DNA of 64,000 nt from Salinibius halmophilus. Lineage in GTDB: Bacteria; Pseudomonadota; Gammaproteobacteria; Pseudomonadales; Natronospirillaceae. Shown one piece after another: positions 36,001 to 42,900 of this stretch (positions are counted from its first letter, which is position 1; every line of letters begins with the position of its first letter). The notes beneath the pieces are model-generated. The model searched no databases. It was not told where the DNA came from and worked only from the letters and a program-made list of their open reading frames with translations. The stretch lies in NCBI RefSeq assembly GCF_003577475.1, contig NZ_QPEP01000017.1, forward strand, positions 1 to 64,000. Direction: 5' to 3'. A program made the translations under genes and the position numbers.

Positions 36001-36672
36001 GCGGTGGACGTGGCGCAAATTCATAACTTCTACAAAGTGATTTATGAGCAGCTAAAGAGAGCCGATTTCAGAGTGGCGGATATTTTTGAGTCTGCGAACG
36101 CCTACTTGGAATATAGCGCGCTGTATTGGGGAGCTTTCACGCTAGCAGACGAGGTGCTTAGCCTGCAACTCACATTTGCCGAAAAGGCTGCTGAGCTACT
36201 GCAGGAATGGATTGAGCGTTGGGCTGATAGTAAGGACGGTGCAATGATTAAACGAATTGTCGAGCGTTGTACAGAGGAAAATATTGAGTTTATTCAATAT
36301 GCACCACCCGAAGTGCTAGGTAACTGGATCTGGATGCTGATGGATCAGTTCTTTTTTTCGCAAAAAGAACGCAGCGCCTTGTTATTTCTCTTAACCAAGG
36401 GAATCTCTACGCGGCGCGAGTTTAACGAAGTGCTCGAACACTGCCTTGAATCGCCGCATGCCGAAGAAAATGAAGGCCGAACTGCCGAAGATAGACAAAA
36501 AACGGCACACGACGCTGCGGAAGATATTAGAAAGTGGCTGTTTGCAGTAGGCACGACCGAGGCGAAAATTCTAAAACAGTGGTTTGAAGGTCTTGAGGGA
36601 GAGCAGGCGGATAATCTGCCGCGCGCTGATTGGTTAGATTTAGCGACAGACTACCTAAATTATGTTGATTAA
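33028..36672 (+). CDS. large candidate T6SS effector with internal OmpA-like domain
   Basis: 1,214 aa with AGGAG 7 bases before the ATG. Residues ~468-575 form an OmpA-like peptidoglycan-binding domain (VLFSSASSEVS, GHTDEIGTCEDNMALSRQRAQ, NRRVEL). It sits in the middle of the protein, not at the C-terminus as usual. Residues ~900-980 are Gly/Ala-rich and moderately hydrophobic (GFTGSLLWHPPIAG, IATVAAGLGAAFDLQIGF). The N-terminal 460 and C-terminal 230 residues match nothing I know. No signal peptide. Directly downstream of the truncated vgrG and convergent with a SUMF1-fold lipoprotein. I infer a T6SS cargo that acts at the cell wall or envelope. DNA relics of its 3' end recur at 39304 and probably 37897. 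Confidence 0.6.
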   Translation: MDSVVTTTVNATGGEAQVSCQVNQSEEDNVATATLFEFIVPDLSCYVFFTKHEVERFELHFKPVKDALTQYADALDRHRKSGYDGSQTDDVSHYRARLSDAMKAKGIRISDDANLGIITCYNVNHDGKQEQTGDEDQVFSTKIDKKHVLLVPTAMLCNGKLPAERTVDISGFWQSITVPGTADYSEKSSVPPFSIGLKHDGEKIEGTAGASISAERSVSGQLPISVVAGLLDPRIQRILEDSGFGEKIDQSIRKLNEAMHFDTDSRATDQQRIVDLFGPDQLDSETAKLTITHENWGRIERKCKALWEDKSPVKNMWPMGLAEIAQPADEAEENRGMITTSTKVEKPWADLKTLVKNATLPPINFNASGGAAFLRYAGTATGKADFNPLDGNLALSGAVSAQANLAAGQVKGKFMLPNSNGFDASVKFKARAVKHHSKVLQVLGTAKSASSAACYGPASIRIEQQWNRHVLVMPRDVLFSSASSEVSSSDKEMLNVVALELQKFPHTTMTVIGHTDEIGTCEDNMALSRQRAQAVYDYLVSRRIAPHRLTRLAKGEESPRSINMANQGLNRRVELKIDQNAQPSFFSVPENIVQPTSQGTQEAPLFKRFSCELTTKGLVVLRSLHEQVINKIKQSPKLAAVDIHGEPTEIDVHSLSHSNDVIQLAMTIRTFYGDEVLLPKNYKEELKELRYKVVRQFLAGKIDFPGANGSANQRTVMQLYQHYKDQYFHGIIASLQRLDNASQYANIIEKPATDDSAVIAHSQHLQMFAQDDISRFFFNNALPYKASAVADTAYHKDKNVGTQLALSIVQKSFDGFTEQKQELEFEFGFLRVDYEGVLSAAVCAKASLSAGVHMNTGKALLEQKPTQEEANEVAVRTREVNVSLSNQAAQAGTNTPSAGAKASGEVFVGVEASAGFTGSLLWHPPIAGSVTRLVEGDFKALGSIGCIATVAAGLGAAFDLQIGFDGDTGKFIITFKAKLVAKVGGGGQLQAAVDVAQIHNFYKVIYEQLKRADFRVADIFESANAYLEYSALYWGAFTLADEVLSLQLTFAEKAAELLQEWIERWADSKDGAMIKRIVERCTEENIEFIQYAPPEVLGNWIWMLMDQFFFSQKERSALLFLLTKGISTRREFNEVLEHCLESPHAEENEGRTAEDRQKTAHDAAEDIRKWLFAVGTTEAKILKQWFEGLEGEQADNLPRADWLDLATDYLNYVD

Positions 36673-36679
36673 AGAATGC

Positions 36680-36705
36680 AAGTAGTGCTCAACAGAGCGC
36701 TACTT
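36680..36705. terminator. hairpin between convergent effector and SUMF1 genes
   Basis: AAGTAGTGCTC and GAGCGCTACTT form an ~11-bp stem with one mismatch and a 4-nt loop, 8 bases after the effector stop and overlapping the SUMF1 stop. Neither side has a long T run, so it may be a bidirectional but weak terminator. Confidence 0.5.
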
Positions 36706-37608
36706 AATGCCTACGGCGGGCAGTGGATCTGTGGTGTTTAAAGCACATCTTACTGAATGGGCGAATGCCTGCTCCATTCCTAATTTCCGGTTTTGAACGT
36801 AAAGTTGCTCTAGGCGTACCGAGGCACTCCAGCTTCCACGCCATGCTCTAGCAACTTTTGGCCCTGGCTCAATGTTGAAATCTTCTGGCAAAAAGACTGG
36901 ATTATGTTTTTCCGCAAACTCGTGGTAGTCAGGCACATAACCATCTCTCATCCACTCAGCTCCATTAAACGCCATCTCATAGAAGCCGAACTGATTTGGC
37001 GGATACTTTTTAGAGGGAAGTTTAGCGGCATTATATTCGCCAGTTTCTGCATCAAATATATTTCGACCTGGCTCCAACCGACCATTGTCAGTGGGGTAGA
37101 GTTGATCTGGGTTGCCCGCTTTTCCAGCTTTTTCCCATTGTGCTTCTGAAGGCAATTCAAACGGTAAACCTGTTTCAGATTGTAGCCAATTGCAAAAGGC
37201 ATTGGCTTCATCCCAATAAAGCAAGCGCGCTGCATATTCCTCCGAATATCGACCGTTATTAAAGTTCTTGCTAGGATTGTAAGAAAACTTATCCTTGTTG
37301 TGCCGCTCCACACCCGACCGCCTATCAAACCAATCAATTCCTAACCACGAATGCTTGGTAGCATGCAGGTAATAGCCATCAAGATAAATTTCCACCGGCG
37401 GGCCTTCATCGGGGTCGCCATTGTCGATACCCATGATAAACTCGCCGGGCTCAACGTACACCATGTTATCCAGTACGCCTTGAAGGTATTCGGCAAACTC
37501 TTCGTCATCGACACAAATCTGTTGTTCATTTGGCTCACAACTTGTGCCACTAAAGCAGGCACTGACAAGCAATGGCATAGTCGCTATTAACAGCGCATTT
37601 CTTTTCAT
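36700..37608 (-). CDS. SUMF1-fold lipoprotein A, candidate immunity protein
   Basis: 302 aa with a lipobox VSAC (Cys17). From about residue 48 the formylglycine-generating-enzyme (SUMF1) fold begins (VYVEPGEFIMGIDN), with LPSEAQWEKAGKAG near 180, NGAEWMRDGY near 220 and a VRCALN end near 291. The Cys pair that active FGEs carry in the final GGS..C....C segment is absent here (RGSWSASVRLEQLYVQNR), so oxidase activity is unlikely. It is antisense and convergent to the OmpA-domain effector and would sit in the periplasm. With its paralogue at 38171 it is a plausible immunity protein. FGE-fold proteins are also used as binding scaffolds elsewhere. Confidence 0.7.
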   Translation of the reverse strand: MKRNALLIATMPLLVSACFSGTSCEPNEQQICVDDEEFAEYLQGVLDNMVYVEPGEFIMGIDNGDPDEGPPVEIYLDGYYLHATKHSWLGIDWFDRRSGVERHNKDKFSYNPSKNFNNGRYSEEYAARLLYWDEANAFCNWLQSETGLPFELPSEAQWEKAGKAGNPDQLYPTDNGRLEPGRNIFDAETGEYNAAKLPSKKYPPNQFGFYEMAFNGAEWMRDGYVPDYHEFAEKHNPVFLPEDFNIEPGPKVARAWRGSWSASVRLEQLYVQNRKLGMEQAFAHSVRCALNTTDPLPAVGIK

Positions 37609-37689
37609 AACCTGGTCGCTCCTTGATATTTTTGGTTACTTTATCATGTTGTGTTAACGGGCTCTATTTAACGGTGGTCGCTGATGGCC

Positions 37690-37722
37690 TACTGCGGCAA
37701 GCATGATTCCGTGCTTTTTCAT
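37690..37722 (-). pseudogene. relic of a third SUMF1 lipoprotein start
   Basis: On the minus strand the start codon at 37722 and the following ten codons (MKKHGIMLAA) match the first codons of the gene at 38171-39130 (MKKHGMLLAA). The preceding ~95 bases also match. After that the homology stops, so only the 5' end of a SUMF1 gene survives. Confidence 0.6.
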
Positions 37723-37790
37723 TGCTGATCCTTAGAAGTGTAATCGTGCAAAGCGAACTAATTTGAAGCAATGCTACCACCACTACAAAA

Positions 37791-37815
37791 CTCAAACCAC
37801 GTAACAGTGTTTGAG
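37791..37815. repeat. conserved hairpin upstream of relic SUMF1 start
   Basis: CTCAAAC/GTTTGAG with an 11-nt loop, 69 bases upstream of the relic start codon at 37722. The same hairpin sits 70 bases upstream of the intact gene at 38171-39130. The rest of the 37609-38170 gap contains the relics listed here. Confidence 0.6.
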
Positions 37816-37896
37816 CGCTAGATGCGAATTTTGAGCGCATGCAAAAAACCGCAAATCAGCTAAGTTAACCGCATAAACCGTGAAAAATAACGGTGG

Positions 37897-38118
37897 GTGT
37901 TCTGCTTGTGTTGGGCTGATCGTTCTGCATTTGAAAAGGCTGGAAATGCTGATTTTTATGCTAAACGCATTAAAACCATGCTCAGTGATAGAGAAGATAA
38001 AGCCGAACTTGCAACTTGGTTTGAGTCATTACAGCCTTACGATGGCATTGAGCCTATTCTACCGGCTGATAATTGGTTGCAAGAACCCAAAATTCGAAGT
38101 GTTAGTAGAGCGTTTTAA
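37897..38118 (+). pseudogene. relic of an effector C-terminus
   Basis: An open frame of 73 codons without ribosome site encodes a tail ending ELATWFESLQPYDG...LPADNWLQ. This resembles the end of the 33028 effector (ILKQWFEGLEGEQADNLPRA-DWLD) in spacing of the Trp-Phe-Glu, Leu-Pro and Asp-x-Trp-Leu positions. It lies on the plus strand directly before an antisense SUMF1 gene, as the intact effector does. A short expressed protein is possible but less likely. Homology at this level needs an alignment. Confidence 0.4.
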
Positions 38119-38170
38119 AGCGAATACTTGTTGAAGCTTAGCAACGGCAGGTATTCCAACTCACTAACGG

Positions 38171-39130
38171 CTATTGCTGGTTTATTGTTGGTAGTTCACT
38201 AGCGTTAATAGTACAACGCAGAGCATTGGTACCCCTACCGTCACGTCCCACTCGCTGTTGAATATATCGTTGGCCTATATTCATTTTATCCCACGCTGAG
38301 CCGCCACCTCTAACGGCAACGCCATAGCGCTCTCCAGCCTTGAGTTCTTTATCATTGTTGATTTGGCGGCCTGCTAGGCGAGTTTCATATGGTACGGGGA
38401 ACGAAGGATTTCTTTCCGCTGCTAATTCTAGATACTTAGAACGCCATAGATCTGCAGTCCATTCTTCACCATTGGTATGCAGACCATATAAGCCATTGGG
38501 ACTTGGCGGCTGGCTAGTAACGGGTATATACATCTGAACGTGAACACCCGTACTTACCTCATCAGGCACAGTTCTCTCTTCCATTGTTGGATAGTCGCGC
38601 CCTTCAATAAACTGGTTATCTGCAGTTGCCCAAATATGACTTCGGTTACCATTTTTTGCTGCTTTTTCATACTGTGCTTCGGTTTGTAGGCCAGCATCTA
38701 AACCGGTCATATCGCCAATCCATTGGCAAAAATTGTGAGCGTCATAATAGTAAACTTCGAAGGCTGGATGATTTGCACCAAGGTTTACGCCACGTTCGGG
38801 TTCCCATTGTTTTGCGCCATCGGTATAGCCATAACCAGATAGGCGATAAAACGCATCGATTTGCTTCCAAGTGTGCTCACTTTGGTAGATGAAGTAGTCA
38901 TCCATATAGATTTTTCGCTCAGGCATTTGATTCTCAGGCCCTTGCACCAACCCCATGTAAAACTCACCGGCTGGGATAAACACCATGCCATCCAAAATCT
39001 CTTGCATTATGTCAGCAACTTCTTTGTTGTCGATGCAAACATTTGTCTCGGATGGTGTGCACTTGTTGGATTGACAGGCTGATAACAACAAGGCGCTTGC
39101 TGCGGCAAGCAACATTCCGTGCTTCTTCAT
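38171..39130 (-). CDS. SUMF1-fold lipoprotein B, candidate immunity protein
   Basis: 319 aa, paralogue of 36700-37608. Lipobox LSAC (Cys19), a matched CTPSETNVCIDNKEVADIMQ segment, VFIPAGEFYMG at the fold start, LQTEAQYEKAAKNG, NGEEWTADLW and ALRCTINAS near the end. The catalytic Cys pair of true FGEs is missing (GGGSAWDKMNIGQRYIQQR). The two paralogues differ most in the surface segments between motifs, as expected for proteins matched to different partners. It is convergent with an effector-tail relic at 37897 instead of an intact effector, so it may be an orphan immunity gene. Confidence 0.7.
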   Translation of the reverse strand: MKKHGMLLAAASALLLSACQSNKCTPSETNVCIDNKEVADIMQEILDGMVFIPAGEFYMGLVQGPENQMPERKIYMDDYFIYQSEHTWKQIDAFYRLSGYGYTDGAKQWEPERGVNLGANHPAFEVYYYDAHNFCQWIGDMTGLDAGLQTEAQYEKAAKNGNRSHIWATADNQFIEGRDYPTMEERTVPDEVSTGVHVQMYIPVTSQPPSPNGLYGLHTNGEEWTADLWRSKYLELAAERNPSFPVPYETRLAGRQINNDKELKAGERYGVAVRGGGSAWDKMNIGQRYIQQRVGRDGRGTNALRCTINASELPTINQQ

Positions 39131-39194
39131 TGCTGGTCCTTGGTTGTCTACTCATACATAGCAGATTAATTTGGTCATAAGTCTACCACCGCCT

Positions 39195-39229
39195 CACAGC
39201 TCAAACCACGTAACACTGTTTGAGCTGTG
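39195..39229. repeat. perfect 12-bp hairpin upstream of SUMF1 B
   Basis: CACAGCTCAAAC (39195-39206) pairs with GTTTGAGCTGTG (39218-39229), with an 11-nt loop, 65 bases upstream of the start codon. It corresponds to 37791-37815, where the stem is 7 bp. A regulatory role or a recombination site are both possible. Confidence 0.6.
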
Positions 39230-39303
39230 ATTGCTGGCTATGTTGAAGCAGGTTGCTGGGGAGTAATTGGCAACCAATAACAGCAGGTGTTCAGATTCAC
39301 CAG

Positions 39304-39425
39304 TCGTTATTAGCCAAGGGCATTTCTACGCTGCGCGAGTTCAACGAAGTGCTCGAACACTGCCTTGAATAACCGCACGGCGAAGAAAAAGAGGGCCGCA
39401 CTGCAGAGGAGAGGTAAAAAAACGC
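39304..39425 (+). pseudogene. relic of the OmpA-domain effector 3' end
   Basis: About 115 bases are closely similar at the DNA level to 36383-36500 of the intact effector. They encode KGISTLREFNEVLEHCLE, where the effector has KGISTRREFNEVLEHCLE. A stop codon (TAA for TCG) follows immediately and another occurs 15 codons later. No more of the gene is present on either side. Confidence 0.8.
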
Positions 39426-39454
39426 CCAGTACAACCGACAGGCAATCATACATC

Positions 39455-39715
39455 CGGTTGCAACCGGTAGGTTTTTCGAACCGAAGGTTCGGGAAACATT
39501 GACCGGTGGCGATACCCGTTGCCCGGCGCGAAAAACGCGCCGTACAACCTACGATGATCATGCATTCGTAGGTTTTACAAACCGAAGGTTTGGGAAACAT
39601 TGGCCGTTGCCCGGCGCGAAAAACGCGCCGTACAACCTGCGATGATCATGCATTCGTAGGTTTTACAAACCGAAGGTTCGGGAAACATTGGCCGTTGCCC
39701 AGCACTATAAAAACG
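39455..39715. repeat. family A repeats, three tandem copies
   Basis: Three AACCGAAGGTT hairpins alternate with GGCGCG/CGCGCC hairpins over ~250 bases (starts near 39465, 39567 and 39657). The stem sequence GGCGCG-AAAA-CGCGCC replaces CCGGC-AGA-GCCG of the copies at 1118, so pairing is kept while sequence changes. The remaining bases to 39795 hold only the promoter region of the next gene. Confidence 0.75.
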
Positions 39716-39795
39716 CGCTGCAGGCTGAGTTTGGTCATGTTCTTCTCACAATAACGCTGTTAATATGTTACGGATTTCAAACAAGGAAATAAGCT

Positions 39796-41451
39796 ATGGA
39801 ACTTCGCATTCTCTCTGCTGCGGCATTGGCGCTTGCCATTGCTGGCTGTAACTCTTCAACAGAACCTGCACCAACCGACAAACCAGACGCTCCAACATCT
39901 CCGGCATCAGATATTGATGGCCTACCAGACGTGAACCCGAATGCACCGTCGCAAACTGCTACGGCAAGGGTTGCAGCTGGTAAAGCGTTTGCCGAGAATA
40001 TGAAAGACAGCGTTGGTTCGGTGCTCGCAGCGGAAGACATTATTGAGCAGTTTGCATCGAACATGCAGACTGATATTGAACAGCTAGGTGATGAAGATGT
40101 AACGGCGTTGCAAGCCATTGTAGCCGTGCTTGAAGATGCAATCGACGTGCAAATGGCACCGGTGCTAGAACCTGTAGCCGATACAAGCGGCACCTACACC
40201 ATGCTGGATTTCTCGGCCGCGGCTGGCACGCATGGTTTCGCCAACCTACAAGATGAGAACTTGGCGATTACCTACAGCAATAGCTCTAATTGGCAATTAG
40301 TAGATGGTGGCGATACGGGTACATGGAAAATATCGCTAGCCGCCGATGTAGTACAAACTTGTGACCAGCAGCCATCATGCACGCCTTACGAGCATAAGGT
40401 TGAACTTAGTTTCGACGTAACATTGCCTAGCAATGCCATTGCCTTAATGGAAATGGTAGACGCAGAAGACACAACGCATGCGGTAGACAGCGTGGCTGGG
40501 TCGGTTAACTACATGAAGCTGACTGCTGGTAGACTGGCAGCAGAATCAACTGGCGCACAGCTAAACATTGATTTTGTTGATAATGTTTTAGAAGTAAAAC
40601 GCTTCGCTTTTAATATCGATGAAACAACCCTTACCCTGAATAACATTCAAATCAGCGGTAGTGCCGACTTTTCGGTAACGGGTAATAACGAGTTTGGCCT
40701 CTTTGATGATTATTACAGCCAAGATTCCACGACCGACGCCAACGGTATAGTGACCGAAACTAGCGAATGGCGTGAACAGCTAGATGCCACTTATGCTGCA
40801 ACATTTAGTGGCATGGTAAGCAATAGTGCGGGTGACAAGTGGCAAGCCGAATTGTCGGCCAAAGGTGTTTACAAGTATACCACTAGCAGCAACAGCACCT
40901 ATGTCTATGACTCTAATGACTACTGGTATATCGACAGTGATAGCACATGGCAAGAATCTGGCTTAATTGACCATGAAATGACAGCCAGTACGGAACTGTT
41001 GGTGAACGACAACAGTTTAAAAATTGCCACTACCAGCAAGTTAGAAATAGCTGAGCTAGAAGGGCAAGACCTAACCATGAAAGCACTTTCGAGCCTAACC
41101 ATTACGCATAACAGCAACGTTTTTGCGATGGGCTTAGACTTAAGTGGTGGAGAAACACAAGGCGTAAATGCCGCACTGTGGCAACAAGAAGACGACGGTG
41201 ACCTAATCGTGCTGCGCTTTGAAGACGACCATGCTTGGCAAGGCGATGAGCTAAGAATGGGTAGCTTGTTAGTCAATGGCGAAGTGGTTGCCCCGCTTGT
41301 GTTGAACGACGCTAACGGCACGGTACAAGTCAACTTCCCTGGTGAAGAACCATTTATCCTGCTTGATTCTATGCTACTTCAAGGTGTTACCGCTGAGCCG
41401 TACCCAGATGGTAATACGGTGATAATTGTGGAGCCACCCGTGGTTTACTGA
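39796..41451 (+). CDS. large lipoprotein of unknown function
   Basis: 551 aa with a lipobox IAGC (Cys18) and AAGGA 10 bases before the ATG. A Pro/Thr/Asp-rich linker (residues ~19-55) is followed by an ~80-residue helical segment and a long beta-rich region with many Ser, Asp and Thr. A strand-rich pattern with repeated acidic turns (GDTGTWKISL, NGIVTETSEW) suggests a beta solenoid or propeller at the cell surface. No family recognised. A strong terminator follows at once. The next gene starts 30 bases downstream. Confidence 0.65.
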   Translation: MELRILSAAALALAIAGCNSSTEPAPTDKPDAPTSPASDIDGLPDVNPNAPSQTATARVAAGKAFAENMKDSVGSVLAAEDIIEQFASNMQTDIEQLGDEDVTALQAIVAVLEDAIDVQMAPVLEPVADTSGTYTMLDFSAAAGTHGFANLQDENLAITYSNSSNWQLVDGGDTGTWKISLAADVVQTCDQQPSCTPYEHKVELSFDVTLPSNAIALMEMVDAEDTTHAVDSVAGSVNYMKLTAGRLAAESTGAQLNIDFVDNVLEVKRFAFNIDETTLTLNNIQISGSADFSVTGNNEFGLFDDYYSQDSTTDANGIVTETSEWREQLDATYAATFSGMVSNSAGDKWQAELSAKGVYKYTTSSNSTYVYDSNDYWYIDSDSTWQESGLIDHEMTASTELLVNDNSLKIATTSKLEIAELEGQDLTMKALSSLTITHNSNVFAMGLDLSGGETQGVNAALWQQEDDGDLIVLRFEDDHAWQGDELRMGSLLVNGEVVAPLVLNDANGTVQVNFPGEEPFILLDSMLLQGVTAEPYPDGNTVIIVEPPVVY

Positions 41452-41460
41452 TATTAACTA

Positions 41461-41480
41461 GGGGGCTTGGCCCCCTTTTC
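41461..41480 (+). terminator. intrinsic terminator
   Basis: GGGGGC-TTG-GCCCCC followed by TTTTC, 10 bases after the lipoprotein stop. The next start codon is at 41482, so this hairpin occupies the whole leader of the downstream gene and leaves no room for an ordinary ribosome site. Confidence 0.8.
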
Positions 41481-41481
41481 T

Positions 41482-42687
41482 ATGAAGTACATATTATTAA
41501 CTCAAATTGCTGTGGCGTTTATACCAGTGCTGGCGTTGGCAAAGTTGCCCGCGCCGCAGCCACCGTTTCAACTACCTGGTACTGCCAGCACCATTGGCGT
41601 TGAACACGCTGATTTTCTGATTTACCAAAAAGCCGACAGCAAAATAGAGCTAACAACTACCCAAGTGGATGCTTCTATTCTGTTAGCGGGTGGTTGGACA
41701 ATACAAGCTAAAACAGCCGTTAACCGGCTAATAGTTGAAGGTGACATCAGCGCCCAGCTATATACTCAGAACTCCTCCGCTACATTATGGTCACCTCGGG
41801 TGAATGGCATTCAGTTAGCGGCGTCGCCAACTCGGTTAGCAGCAAATGCGCAATATGGTAAACGACAGTTTGGTTTGGCTGGGTTTTGTGAAAAACAAAA
41901 CTGGGATTTGGCGGTGAGTTGGCAAGCGATCAGACTAAACGTTGTTCCTGAACCTGACTGCCATTGGGGAGTAGATGCCCACGCTGGTTACGGTGCACTG
42001 CAATGGCAAGCAAGATACCAAACAGCAGAAAACTGGCAAACTAGCTTGTATTGGCGCGATTTCAACGCCAAGTATTGGCACTCGCGCGTTAATGCTCCTG
42101 CAGGTGTCTACCAGAATGAGGACTTAAGCCTAACATGGCAGCCTCAGCAACTAGATCAGCAGGGGCTAGCTTTAAGCGCAACCTACAAAGGTTGGAAAAT
42201 CAACTGGCAGCGCCTACAGCTAGACTACACTGGTAGTGCCAGCCTAAAAGCCAATTCCGCCGCACTCGCCAACTTTGCCGGTGGTAACTATCGCTACAAA
42301 GGCAGCGCCAACACCGTGGTGAATGAATGGTATATTTCCCGAAGTGGCGCACTTGGCTGGTTCGATTACACCACAGGCCTTGGTTACCTAGATGCCAAAA
42401 GCACAGGTGGTGGGAACCTGTACAAGAACATCTTGTTCATACCAATTCCCAAATTAGAAGAGCAGTTCCAGTTACCCGCGCATGAGCGAGCGCTCAACCC
42501 ATCACTCGCCTTAGCTATTCATAGCGGGGCAGGGGAAGTTAGGGTGGAAGTTGACCAAATCATTCCAGTTGATTTTTCTGCTTCGCCCAGCGCAGGCGAG
42601 CAACAGCAATCCTCGCCAGAGCCTACCCGCGGCAGTACAACTCGAGGTGGTACAACCTTTAAACTTGGCTGGCGAGTAGCTTGGTAG
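41482..42687 (+). CDS. exported beta-rich protein of unknown function
   Basis: 401 aa from the ATG at 41482 (a TTG at 41467 also opens the frame). Signal peptide with cleavage near ALA-K (residue 20), then a Pro-rich start. The rest alternates polar and aromatic residues (WQARYQTAENWQTSLYWRDF), with high Trp and Tyr, and ends LGWRVAW, consistent with an outer-membrane barrel with a terminal aromatic residue. No Shine-Dalgarno sequence is visible because a terminator hairpin fills the leader. Translation may depend on read-through from the lipoprotein gene before it. No family recognised. Confidence 0.6.
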   Translation: MKYILLTQIAVAFIPVLALAKLPAPQPPFQLPGTASTIGVEHADFLIYQKADSKIELTTTQVDASILLAGGWTIQAKTAVNRLIVEGDISAQLYTQNSSATLWSPRVNGIQLAASPTRLAANAQYGKRQFGLAGFCEKQNWDLAVSWQAIRLNVVPEPDCHWGVDAHAGYGALQWQARYQTAENWQTSLYWRDFNAKYWHSRVNAPAGVYQNEDLSLTWQPQQLDQQGLALSATYKGWKINWQRLQLDYTGSASLKANSAALANFAGGNYRYKGSANTVVNEWYISRSGALGWFDYTTGLGYLDAKSTGGGNLYKNILFIPIPKLEEQFQLPAHERALNPSLALAIHSGAGEVRVEVDQIIPVDFSASPSAGEQQQSSPEPTRGSTTRGGTTFKLGWRVAW

Positions 42688-42693
42688 TGGCTA

Positions 42694-42898
42694 TACCGTC
42701 ACACCCGCAATCTCCACCGTCACACCCGCAATCTCTACCGTCACACCCGCGAAGGCGGGTGTCTAGCCACCCAGTTAAAAAGCCACCCAAACAGAAAACC
42801 ACAAACTAGATCCCCGATAAAACCACTCGGGGATGACGAAGAAGGTCAGTCTCACCCCCAAGCATCGCCGTCACACCCGCGAAGGCGGGTGTCCAGCC
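42694..42898. repeat. mixed family B repeats
   Basis: Hairpins of the variant type CACCCGC/GCGGGTG at 42745 and 42873 enclose one ATCCCCGA/TCGGGGAT hairpin, plus two truncated half-arms (CCGTCACACCCGCAATCT). The copy shows that the two stem variants belong to the same element. It fills the gap between convergent genes. Confidence 0.75.
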
Positions 42899-42900
42899 AC

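Noticed and set aside
36700-39130. Active formylglycine-generating enzymes for a sulfatase
   Set aside because: The Cys pair required for catalysis is missing in both, and no sulfatase gene is in the window.
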